Source: Actinomycetes bacterium (GTDB lineage Bacteria; Actinomycetota; Actinomycetes; Actinomycetales; Cellulomonadaceae). From it: a stretch of DNA of 5,285 bases. The notes under the pieces were generated by a model. The model saw only the letters and a list, made by a program, of their open reading frames with translations. It was not told where the DNA came from and did no database searches. A program made the translations under genes and the position numbers. How positions within the stretch are numbered: position 1 is the stretch's first letter; the number at the start of each line of letters is the position of its first letter. The DNA is taken from positions 1-5,285 of the forward strand of contig JAFAEH010000270.1 in the NCBI GenBank assembly GCA_023424135.1, read 5' to 3'. Below, one piece after another: positions 1 through 5,285 of the stretch.

Positions 1-1
1 G

Positions 2-334
2 GCGCAGCCCGACGCCGGTGCGCTCGCCGCGCTGAGCGTGCCGGGATCGGCCGCGGCGCAGGCCGACGCCGCGCTCGTCGCGTCCCTGGACGGGGCGCGC
101 AGCGAGGGGCTGGTCGTCGACGTGTCCGGTGCGACCGCGACCGGGGCCGCCGCGGACGGTGACGCGACGGTCGAGGTGACGTCCGGCCTCGGTGCGCACG
201 TGCGCGTCGCGCCCGGTGGTGAGCGCACCGACGTGCCCGCCGGTCAGGTGCGCACGGTCCAGCTCGTGCTCGCCTGGACCGACGACGGGTGGCGCGTGCG
301 CGACGTCAGGGAGCCGGGTGCCGCGCGGCCCTGA
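2..334 (+). CDS. C-terminal part of an unidentified protein (5' end outside window)
   Basis: This reading frame is open from the first complete codon of the window to a TGA, so it is the last 110 codons of a longer gene. A GTG at 38 is an internal valine rather than a convincing start, because no ribosome site precedes it and the frame stays open upstream. Nearly every codon ends in G or C, as expected of a real gene in this genome. The visible protein is rich in Ala, Gly, Val and Asp. Its first half looks helical (a PGSAAAQADAALVASL stretch, then a GARSEGL turn). Its second half alternates in a beta-like way and ends in LAWTDDGWRVRDVRE. That ending resembles the last strands of small alpha+beta (NTF2-like) domains found at the C-terminus of some actinobacterial envelope or kinase-associated proteins, but this is resemblance only. 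No catalytic motif or membrane segment is visible. Its 3' end overlaps the convergent epimerase-like gene by 29 bp. Confidence 0.7.
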   Translation, partial: AQPDAGALAALSVPGSAAAQADAALVASLDGARSEGLVVDVSGATATGAAADGDATVEVTSGLGAHVRVAPGGERTDVPAGQVRTVQLVLAWTDDGWRVRDVREPGAARP

Positions 335-1211
335 GCCAGCGCGCGGCGTCGAGCACGGTCGCGTGCCGCGGCACGAAGCCCGAGCCGCGCAGCACGCCTG
401 GGTCGGCGCGGATCGAGCCCAGCACCTCCGAGGAGAAGTCGCGCAGCGCGAGCCGCAGCGCGAACGCCGGCACCGGGACCTCGAGCGGCGCGTGCCACAC
501 CCGGCGCAGCGCGCCGAGCAGGTCGCGGTGCCGGTCGGCACGCGCGACGAGGTTCGCCGGTCCGTGCACCGGCGCCGTGAGCAGGTGGTCGATCGCGCGC
601 ACCTCGTCCAGGAGGGTGATCCAGCTCCAGAACTGCCGACCCGAGCCCAGGCGGGTGGCGGTACCGAGCCGCAGCGGCGCCAGCAGCGGGGCCGCAGCAC
701 CGCCGTGGGGGGACAGCACGATGCCGGTGCGCAGGTGCACGACCCGCACGCCGGCGTCGCGCGCGGGCACGGTCGCGTCCTCCCACGCGCGGACCACGTG
801 CGCGAAGTACGTGTCGCCGAGCGGTTCGTCCTCGCCCAGCAGGTCCTCGCCCCGGTCGCCGTACGCCCCGATGCCCGACGCCTGCAGCAGCACGCGCGGC
901 CCGGAGTCGCCCAGGTCCGCGAGCGTGCGCGCCAGGAGCCCGGCGCTGTCGACGCGTGACGCGAGGACCTCACGCTTGCGCGCCGCGGTGAGCGGACGGG
1001 ACGCGACGTTGACGCCCGCCAGGTCGACCACCGCGTCGCAGGCCGCGACCGCCGCGGTGTCGACCTCGCCGACCGACGGGTCCCACGCGGCCTCACCGGG
1101 CCCCCGCGGCGGACGGCGCACGAGACGCACGACGTCGTGCCCGCCCTCGCGCAGCTGACGCACCAGGGCGGTGCCGATGAGACCGGAGGACCCTGCGACG
1201 ACTACGCGCAT
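306..1211 (-). CDS. TIGR01777/YfcH-family NAD(P)-binding epimerase-like protein
   Basis: This is a 301-residue Rossmann-fold protein of the extended SDR superfamily, close to the usual length of about 300 for TIGR01777 proteins (E. coli YfcH, M. tuberculosis Rv2216). The dinucleotide-binding loop is GSSGLIG at residues 7-13, right after the first strand MRVVVA. Other family landmarks are DAVVDLAGVNVA (59-70), K79 to R86 of the KREVLASR stretch, ASGIGAYGDRG (111-121, with the SDR-type Tyr at 117), WE (143-144), RTGIVLSPHGG (161-171), SWITLLDEV (196-204) and the C-terminal PVPAFALRLAL (247-257) and GF (278-279). The substrate is unknown for the family, and the protein is probably cytosolic since no signal peptide is seen. 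The ATG at 1211 was chosen because MRVVVAG begins the first Rossmann strand, whereas upstream extension adds 56 low-complexity residues. TAGGGT lies 7 nt before this ATG and could be a -10 box of a leaderless message; AGGG within it could instead act as a weak ribosome site. A terminator-like hairpin separates the gene from sucB upstream. Confidence 0.92.
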   Translation of the reverse strand: MRVVVAGSSGLIGTALVRQLREGGHDVVRLVRRPPRGPGEAAWDPSVGEVDTAAVAACDAVVDLAGVNVASRPLTAARKREVLASRVDSAGLLARTLADLGDSGPRVLLQASGIGAYGDRGEDLLGEDEPLGDTYFAHVVRAWEDATVPARDAGVRVVHLRTGIVLSPHGGAAAPLLAPLRLGTATRLGSGRQFWSWITLLDEVRAIDHLLTAPVHGPANLVARADRHRDLLGALRRVWHAPLEVPVPAFALRLALRDFSSEVLGSIRADPGVLRGSGFVPRHATVLDAARWLRAARHPAP

Positions 1212-1218
1212 GGCCGTC

Positions 1219-1224
1219 ACCCTA
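1219..1224 (-). promoter_or_regulatory. Candidate -10 box (TAGGGT) of the epimerase-like gene
   Basis: On the minus strand TAGGGT is followed by GACGGCC and then the ATG. A TAnnnT hexamer 7 nt before the start codon is the arrangement known for leaderless actinobacterial transcripts, where the A of ATG is the first base. No convincing -35 element is visible about 17 bp upstream. The alternative reading is a weak AGGG ribosome site. The same TAGGGT-7 nt-ATG arrangement occurs at the 118-residue gene near the right edge. Confidence 0.4.
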
Positions 1225-1364
1225 ACCAGCGTCCGGCCCCTTGGCGCCCCGTCGCACCCCGACGGGCCTGCGCCCGGCCCGATCGGAGCCCGCAGCCGCT
1301 CGTGGGGTGCTGCGAGCACCGCTTGCGGCGGCAGGGGGGCAGCACGGGCCGTGGCCGGGGACGC

Positions 1365-1408
1365 CGCAGGGCCGCCCACCGCTGCGTTGTGCGGTGGGCG
1401 GCCCTGCG
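1365..1408 (-). terminator. 18-bp perfect stem-loop downstream of sucB
   Basis: Positions 1365-1382 and 1391-1408 are exact reverse complements (18 bp, nearly all G-C) around an 8-nt loop. The hairpin starts 28 nt after the sucB stop codon, where an intrinsic terminator of the lpdA-sucB message would sit. No T-run follows on the minus strand, and U-less hairpins are common in GC-rich actinobacteria. It also separates sucB from the epimerase-like gene on the same strand, suggesting distinct transcripts. The structure is symmetric, so it could act on either strand, but no plus-strand gene ends here. Confidence 0.8.
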
Positions 1409-1436
1409 AGCAGGTGTCGGCGCGCGCCGGCGGCGC

Positions 1437-3260
1437 TCAGAGACCGATCTCGGCCTCGAACGCACCCTCCTCGAGACGGTTCTTCACCGCGGTGAGGTAG
1501 CGCGACGCGTCGGCCCCGTCGACCAGGCGGTGGTCGTAGGACAGGCACAGGTAGCACATCGACCGGATTGCGATGACCTCCTCGCCGTCCGCGCCCTTGA
1601 CGACGACGGGACGCTTGACGATCGCGCCCGTGCCCAGGATCGCCGACGTGCCGCCCGGCACGATCGGGGTGTCGATGATGGCGCCGCCCGAGCCCGTGTT
1701 GGTGACCGTGAACGTGGCCCCCGACAGCTCGTCCGGCGTGACCTTGTTGGCCCGCGTGCGGGTCGCCAGGTCGGCGATCTTGCGCGCGATGCCCGCGAGG
1801 TTGAGGTCGCCCGCGTCGCGGATCACCGGCACGACGAGGCCGCGCTCGGTGTCGACCGCGATGCCGACGTTCTCCTGCCCGTGGTACGTGATCGTCGAGC
1901 CCTCGAGCACGCCGTTGACCTTGGGGTACGTCTTGAGCGCCTCGATCGCGGCCTGCACGAAGAACGGCAGGAACGTGAGGTTGACACCCTCGCGCGCCTT
2001 GAAGTCGTCCTTGGCGCGGGCCCGCAGCCGGGCGATCTTCGTGACGTCGACCTCGACGACCGTCGTGAGCTGGGCCTGCGTGTGCAGCGCCTCGACCATG
2101 CGCTCGGCGATGATCTGACGCAGCCGGCTGGCCTTCTCGGTCGTGCCGCGCAACGGCGAGACCTCGGCCTTCTTCGCCGGTGCGGCCGCGGGTGCCGCCG
2201 CCGGTGCGGGTGCCGACGCGGCCGACTCGGCGGCCTTGCGCGCCTCCTCGGCCTTGGCCGCAGCCTCGAGCACGTCCTCCTTGCGGATGCGACCGCCGAC
2301 GCCCGTGCCGGTCAGCGACGCGACGTCGACGCCCTTCTCGGACGCGAGCTTGCGCACGAGCGGTGTGAGGTAGGAGCCACCCGCCGACGGGGACGGAGCC
2401 GGGGCCTGTGCCTTCGGCTGCGGCGTCGCCTCGGGCTGCGGCTTGTCCTGCGCCGCGGCTGCCGGCTTCTCCGGCTTCGCCTGCGCTTCGGCCTGCGCCT
2501 CCGGCTTCTCCTGCGCCTCGGCCTTCGGCTCGGACTTCTCGGCTGCGGGGGCGTCGTCCTTCGCCGCCGGGGCCGACGACGAGGCCGCGTCGCCGGAGCC
2601 GACGAGCGCGAGCACCGCGCCGACCTCGACGGTCTCGTCCTCCTCGACCTTGATCTCGAGCAGCGTGCCCGCGACCGGCGAGGGGATCTCGGTGTCGACC
2701 TTGTCGGTCGAGATCTCGAGCAGGGGCTCGTCGACCTCGACGGCGTCGCCCACGGCCTTGAGCCACCGCGTGACGGTGCCCTCGGTCACGGACTCGCCCA
2801 GCGCGGGCAGCGTGACCTCCTGGCCACCGCCGCCGCCACCGCCGCCGGACGACGCCGCGGGCGCGTCCTCGTGCTCCTCGGTCGGCTGCTGGGGCGCCTG
2901 CTCGGCGGCGGGCTCCTCGGCCGGGGCCTGCTGCTCGGCGGCGCCGGACGCCTGCTCCGGCTCGTCGGCCTGCTCCGGCTCCTGCTGCTCGTCGGAGCCG
3001 GAGCCGGCGTCGTCGGAGCCCTCGCCGGAGCCGATGACCGCGAGGGTCGCGCCGACCTCGACGGTCTCGTCCTCGTCGACGAGGATCTTCTCGAGCACGC
3101 CCGCGACGGGCGAGGGGATCTCGGTGTCGACCTTGTCGGTCGAGATCTCGAGCAGGGGCTCGTCGACCTCGACACGGTCGCCGACCGCCTTGAGCCACCG
3201 GGTGACGGTGCCCTCGGTGACGGACTCACCGAGCGCGGGAAGCTGCACGTTCTCGGACAT
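1437..3260 (-). CDS. sucB: 2-oxoacid dehydrogenase E2, dihydrolipoamide acyltransferase (SucB/DlaT type)
   Basis: This is a 607-residue cytosolic E2 core subunit that carries acyl groups on lipoyl lysines and transfers them to CoA. Domains in order: lipoyl domain 1 (about 3-77, lipoylated K43 in STDKVDTE); an acidic Gln/Glu/Pro linker ending in eight glycines (139-146); lipoyl domain 2 (about 148-221, K187 in the same motif); an Ala/Pro/Lys/Glu linker (222-295); the E1/E3-binding domain (about 296-333, YLTPLVRKLASEKG to GRIRKEDV); an Ala/Pro linker; and the acyltransferase domain (about 375-607) with SYDHRLVDG, whose H577 and D581 are the expected catalytic residues. The layout matches the actinobacterial SucB family, named for succinyltransferase. 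In M. tuberculosis and Corynebacterium the equivalent protein (DlaT/AceF) is the pyruvate dehydrogenase E2, so the acyl specificity here is uncertain. The ATG starts lipoyl strand 1 directly. AAGGAG at 3273-3278 is 12 nt away, a rather long spacing. It follows lpdA by 29 bp, so co-transcription is likely. Confidence 0.97.
   Translation of the reverse strand: MSENVQLPALGESVTEGTVTRWLKAVGDRVEVDEPLLEISTDKVDTEIPSPVAGVLEKILVDEDETVEVGATLAVIGSGEGSDDAGSGSDEQQEPEQADEPEQASGAAEQQAPAEEPAAEQAPQQPTEEHEDAPAASSGGGGGGGGQEVTLPALGESVTEGTVTRWLKAVGDAVEVDEPLLEISTDKVDTEIPSPVAGTLLEIKVEEDETVEVGAVLALVGSGDAASSSAPAAKDDAPAAEKSEPKAEAQEKPEAQAEAQAKPEKPAAAAQDKPQPEATPQPKAQAPAPSPSAGGSYLTPLVRKLASEKGVDVASLTGTGVGGRIRKEDVLEAAAKAEEARKAAESAASAPAPAAAPAAAPAKKAEVSPLRGTTEKASRLRQIIAERMVEALHTQAQLTTVVEVDVTKIARLRARAKDDFKAREGVNLTFLPFFVQAAIEALKTYPKVNGVLEGSTITYHGQENVGIAVDTERGLVVPVIRDAGDLNLAGIARKIADLATRTRANKVTPDELSGATFTVTNTGSGGAIIDTPIVPGGTSAILGTGAIVKRPVVVKGADGEEVIAIRSMCYLCLSYDHRLVDGADASRYLTAVKNRLEEGAFEAEIGL
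2677..3173 (-). repeat. Pair of 65-nt exact direct repeats encoding the lipoylation sites
   Basis: The segments 2677-2741 and 3109-3173 are identical over 65 nt and lie 432 bp (144 codons) apart, in frame. Each encodes the stretch around the lipoylated lysine (DEPLLEISTDKVDTEIPSP). Similarity continues on both sides at a lower level, covering most of the two lipoyl domains. The repeat reflects internal duplication of the lipoyl domain and is a possible substrate for in-frame recombination. The entry spans both copies and the DNA between them. Confidence 0.9.
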
Positions 3261-3272
3261 GACCGCTCGTGT

Positions 3273-3278
3273 CTCCTT
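3273..3278 (-). promoter_or_regulatory. Ribosome binding site of sucB (AAGGAG)
   Basis: AAGGAG on the minus strand lies in the 29-bp gap between the lpdA stop and the sucB ATG. It is a strong Shine-Dalgarno match but sits 12 nt from the ATG, longer than the usual 5-9. No in-frame alternative start brings it closer without cutting into the first strand of the lipoyl domain, so the ATG at 3260 is retained. Confidence 0.7.
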
Positions 3279-3289
3279 CGATCCTGGGG

Positions 3290-4672
3290 TCAGTTGTGGG
3301 CGTGCAGCGGCTTGCCGGCGAGCGCGAGGAACGCCTCACCGAGAGCCTCGTTCTGCGTCGGGTGGGCGTGGATCAGCTGGGCGACGTCCTCGGGGTACGC
3401 CTCCCAGTTGACGATGAGCTGGCCCTCGCCGATGAGCTCGCCGACCCGTGCACCGATCATGTGCACGCCGACGACCGGGCCGTCCTTCTTGCGCACGAGC
3501 TTGATGAAGCCCTGGGTGGCGAGGATCTGGCTCTTGCCGTTGCCACCGAGGTTGTACTCGAGGGTCTCGACGTTCTCGTCGCCGTACAGCTCCTTGGCGC
3601 GCTTCTCGGTGACGCCGACCGACCCGACCTCGGGGTCGGAGTAGGTCACGCGCGGGATGCCGGACTCGTCGATCGTCGGCGGGTTGAGGCCCGCGATCTC
3701 CTCGGCGACGAAGATGCCCTGCTGGAACCCGCGGTGCGCGAGCTGCAGGCCGGGGACGATGTCGCCGACCGCGTAGATCTTCGCGACGCCCGTGTGCAGC
3801 CGCTCGTCGGTGATGACGAAGCCGCGGTCGAGCGTGATGCCCTGCTCCTCGTACCCGAGGCCCGAGGTGCTGGGGCCGCGGCCGACCGCGACGAGCAGCA
3901 CGTCGGCGTCGAACGTCTTGCCGTCCTCGAGCGAGACGTGCACACCGTTGTCGTCCTGCGTGACGCCGGAGAACCGCACGCCCAGGTTGAACGCGATGCC
4001 GCGCTTGCGGAACGCGCGCTCGAAGGCCTTGGAGACGGCCTCGTCCTCGTTGGGGACCAGGTGGGGGAGCGCCTCGATGATCGTGACGTCAGCGCCGAAC
4101 GAGCGCCACACGCTCGCGAACTCGGAGCCGATGACCCCGCCGCCGAGGATGATCGCCGAGCGCGGCACCCAGTCGAGCGTGAGGGCCTGGTCGGACGTGA
4201 TGACGCGGCCACCGATGTCCAGCCCCGGCAGAGAGCGGGCGTAGGAGCCCGTGCCGAGCACGATGTGCTCACCGGTGAGGGTGCGGTCGCCGACCTGCAC
4301 GGTGTTCGGGCCGGTCAGCTTGCCGTAGCCCTCGACGACCTCGATCTTGCGGGACTTGATCAGCCCCTGCAGCCCCTTGTAGAGGCGACCGATCACGTTG
4401 TCCTTGTACGAGTTCACGCCGCCCATGTCGATGCGCTCGAGCTGCGTGTGCACACCGAAGTGCGCGCCGTCGCGGGCGTTGTCCGCGAGCTCGGCCGCGT
4501 GCAGCAGCGCCTTGGTGGGGATGCACCCGCGGTGCAGGCAGGTGCCGCCGACCTTGTCGGCCTCGACCAGGGCGACGGTCTTGCCCAGCTCGGCGGCGCG
4601 CAGCGCGGCCGCGTAGCCGCCGCTGCCTCCGCCCAGGACGACGATGTCGAAAGCGGTGCCGTTCTCGGCCAC
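3290..4672 (-). CDS. lpdA: Dihydrolipoamide dehydrogenase (E3)
   Basis: This is a 460-residue FAD-dependent disulfide oxidoreductase that reoxidises E2-bound dihydrolipoamide and passes electrons to NAD+. The FAD-binding GGGSGG is at 14-19. The redox disulfide is C45-C50 in GGTCLHRGCIPTK. The NAD-binding loop GGGVIGSE is at 177-184, with E200 ending the second strand of that fold, where an acidic residue favours NAD over NADP. The second FAD motif YAVGDI is at 300-305. The dimerisation domain (about 342-460) carries HAHPTQNE with the catalytic pair H437 and E442. All key residues are present, and the length is typical (about 460-475). The GTG start was chosen because GAGGAG lies 7 nt upstream (4680-4685) and the first Rossmann strand begins at residue 8; an extension to 4861 would add 63 residues unlike the family. 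It is the first gene of a pair with sucB, which supplies its partner subunit. It could equally serve other lipoyl complexes, such as branched-chain dehydrogenase or glycine cleavage. Confidence 0.97.
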   Translation of the reverse strand: MAENGTAFDIVVLGGGSGGYAAALRAAELGKTVALVEADKVGGTCLHRGCIPTKALLHAAELADNARDGAHFGVHTQLERIDMGGVNSYKDNVIGRLYKGLQGLIKSRKIEVVEGYGKLTGPNTVQVGDRTLTGEHIVLGTGSYARSLPGLDIGGRVITSDQALTLDWVPRSAIILGGGVIGSEFASVWRSFGADVTIIEALPHLVPNEDEAVSKAFERAFRKRGIAFNLGVRFSGVTQDDNGVHVSLEDGKTFDADVLLVAVGRGPSTSGLGYEEQGITLDRGFVITDERLHTGVAKIYAVGDIVPGLQLAHRGFQQGIFVAEEIAGLNPPTIDESGIPRVTYSDPEVGSVGVTEKRAKELYGDENVETLEYNLGGNGKSQILATQGFIKLVRKKDGPVVGVHMIGARVGELIGEGQLIVNWEAYPEDVAQLIHAHPTQNEALGEAFLALAGKPLHAHN

Positions 4673-4679
4673 GTGCGCA

Positions 4680-4685
4680 CTCCTC
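4680..4685 (-). promoter_or_regulatory. Ribosome binding site of lpdA (GAGGAG)
   Basis: GAGGAG on the minus strand lies 7 nt before the GTG codon at 4672. This ideal spacing decides the start in favour of the GTG over several in-frame upstream candidates, including an ATG at 4720. Confidence 0.8.
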
Positions 4686-4877
4686 GCATGCTCGGGTTGC
4701 CCGGTGGGCTGCCGACCCATCTTGTCATCCCACCCCCGTCGCGACGAACCGGCCACCACGTCCGCGCGTGTGAGTCCCACGACATTCGTCCCATGTACCG
4801 GTCGGACGTCGCACCGCGGTCGCGTGCGGACGGCCGCGCGCACGGGTGACTCCCAGCGCACGTCCAGGCACCGTGGG

Positions 4878-4883
4878 TAGGGT
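4878..4883 (+). promoter_or_regulatory. Candidate -10 box (TAGGGT) of the 118-residue gene
   Basis: TAGGGT is followed by GCCGCGC and then ATG. No purine-rich Shine-Dalgarno sequence other than the AGGG inside this box lies near the start. A leaderless transcript beginning at the ATG is therefore plausible. No clear -35 box is seen. Confidence 0.4.
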
Positions 4884-4890
4884 GCCGCGC

Positions 4891-5247
4891 ATGGGTCTGT
4901 TCTCGCGTCGGCGACGCCAGGTCACGGACGTGCCCGCAGGACGCGACGCACGGGCCGAGACCCTTGCGTACCTGCGGGAGTTCGTCACGACCCGCGTCGG
5001 GGTCGAGGCGTACGTCGAGCCGCGCACCAACGTGACGCCGACGACGCTCATGCTCGTCGCGACCGACGGGGAGTGGACGCGCCGCAAGGTGCCCGACGAG
5101 CGGACGGCCGCCGCGCTCGCGCGCGACCTGCAGATCCCCGTGTACGACGTGCAGCGCACGGGCTACCCCCAGCGCGTGCGCGACTGGAACGCGCGGCAGC
5201 GCATCGAGCGGCGTCGCCGCGCGGCCGAGGCCGCCGACCGCGGCTGA
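4891..5247 (+). CDS. Small conserved-looking protein of unknown function
   Basis: This is a complete 118-residue protein that I cannot assign to a named family. It opens with MGLFSRRRRQ, a short basic tail. A helix-like segment follows (RAETLAYLREFVTTRVGVEAYVEP, about 21-44), then a strand (TTLMLVATDGEWTRRKV, 51-67), a helix (ERTAAALARDL, 70-80), a strand (IPVYDVQRTGYPQRVRDW, 82-99) and a strongly basic C-terminal helix (ARQRIERRRRAA). This suggests a compact alpha+beta domain with basic, possibly nucleic-acid- or surface-binding ends. There are no cysteines, signal peptide or membrane segments. I recall proteins of similar opening and GEWTRR/PVYD wording in other Micrococcales, without known function. 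The ATG at 4891 was preferred to the GTG at 4846 because MGLFS is a natural start and TAGGGT precedes it. Codon use matches its neighbours. It is transcribed divergently from lpdA, and nothing shows that the two are functionally linked. Confidence 0.82.
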   Translation: MGLFSRRRRQVTDVPAGRDARAETLAYLREFVTTRVGVEAYVEPRTNVTPTTLMLVATDGEWTRRKVPDERTAAALARDLQIPVYDVQRTGYPQRVRDWNARQRIERRRRAAEAADRG

Positions 5248-5251
5248 CGGA

Positions 5252-5273
5252 GCGCGGGCCGCCCGTCCCGCGC
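5252..5273 (+). terminator. Short GC-rich stem-loop after the 118-residue gene
   Basis: GCGCGGG (5252-5258) pairs with CCCGCGC (5267-5273) around an 8-nt loop, beginning 4 nt after the TGA. The position suits a terminator, but the stem is only 7 bp and no T-run follows. In DNA this GC-rich such a stem could arise by chance. Confidence 0.4.
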
Positions 5274-5285
5274 ACGGCACCGGCC

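Larger units (their letters stand above)
4673..4890. promoter_or_regulatory. Divergent intergenic region between lpdA and the 118-residue gene
   Basis: These 218 bp must contain the promoter of the lpdA-sucB pair on the minus strand and that of the small plus-strand gene. The region is visibly less GC-rich than the flanking genes, for example around 4720-4800. On the minus strand I see the lpdA ribosome site but no convincing -35/-10 pair, and no long inverted repeat that would mark an operator. On the plus strand a TAGGGT box ends 7 nt before the ATG at 4891. Confidence 0.55.

Noticed and set aside
1306..1320. Small hairpin (6-bp stem, 3-nt loop) upstream of the epimerase-like gene
   Set aside because: It is too short to stand out from chance in such GC-rich DNA, and no T-run or promoter alignment supports it.
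1212..1379. 56-residue N-terminal extension of the epimerase-like protein
   Set aside because: It would add an Ala/Pro/Arg-rich segment before a canonical Rossmann start and run into the terminator hairpin.
1137..3644. 835-codon open frame on the plus strand, antisense to sucB
   Set aside because: Its translation is Arg/Leu/Gly/Asp-rich low complexity, as expected from the complement of GC3-biased codons. The minus strand encodes an unmistakable E2 with all motifs.
4774..4793. GTCCCA repeated with a 14-bp period in the lpdA upstream region, a possible regulator site
   Set aside because: Six bases repeated once, without symmetry or a known matching regulator, could be chance.
3269..4849. 526-codon open frame on the plus strand, antisense to lpdA
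   Set aside because: It mirrors LpdA codons (Asp/Val/Leu/Arg-rich) without domain motifs, and lpdA on the other strand is complete.
4414..5280. 288-codon minus-strand open frame spanning the intergenic region and the small gene
   Set aside because: It overlaps the 5' part of lpdA in another frame and runs antisense to the 118-residue gene. Its product is compositionally biased with no recognisable domain.

Overview
This window is a stretch of housekeeping chromosome from a very GC-rich actinobacterium. Codon third positions are almost all G or C, long open frames appear on every strand as a consequence, and stem-loops lack U-tails. Gene content and style (a two-lipoyl-domain actinobacterial E2 paired with an E3) fit Micrococcales, perhaps a Cellulomonas-like genus. 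That placement is inference, because no rRNA or other marker is present.

Layout from left to right: (1) the C-terminal 110 codons of an unidentified plus-strand protein, cut by the window edge; (2) a minus-strand gene for a TIGR01777/YfcH-type NAD(P)-binding epimerase-like protein, which converges on gene 1 and overlaps it by 29 bp; (3) a 225-bp gap holding the start signals of gene 2 and a strong 18-bp stem-loop that should terminate the next operon; (4) a minus-strand E2 dihydrolipoamide acyltransferase (sucB by family name, with two lipoyl domains, an E1/E3-binding domain and an acyltransferase domain); (5) 29 bp upstream of it on the same strand, lpdA, the E3 dihydrolipoamide dehydrogenase; (6) a 218-bp divergent intergenic region; (7) a plus-strand gene for a 118-residue conserved-looking protein of unknown function, followed by a short GC-rich stem-loop.

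lpdA and sucB read as a two-gene operon (lpdA first). They supply the E3 and E2 of the 2-oxoacid dehydrogenase complexes: E2 carries acyl groups on its two lipoyl lysines (K43 and K187) and passes them to CoA, and LpdA reoxidises the dihydrolipoyl groups with FAD and NAD+. No E1 gene lies in the window. From what is known of Mycobacterium and Corynebacterium, an E2 of this type probably serves pyruvate dehydrogenase, and possibly a hybrid complex with 2-oxoglutarate dehydrogenase, so the succinyltransferase name should be treated with caution. The epimerase-like gene sits downstream of sucB, as Rv2216 follows dlaT (Rv2215) in Mycobacterium tuberculosis, but a terminator and its own start signals suggest a separate transcript here.

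I found no mobile element, CRISPR array, RNA gene, defence system or other clearly novel system. The points most worth checking are an identical TAGGGT-7 nt-ATG arrangement at two genes (possible leaderless transcripts), a 65-nt exact direct repeat inside sucB, and the uncharacterised 118-residue protein.
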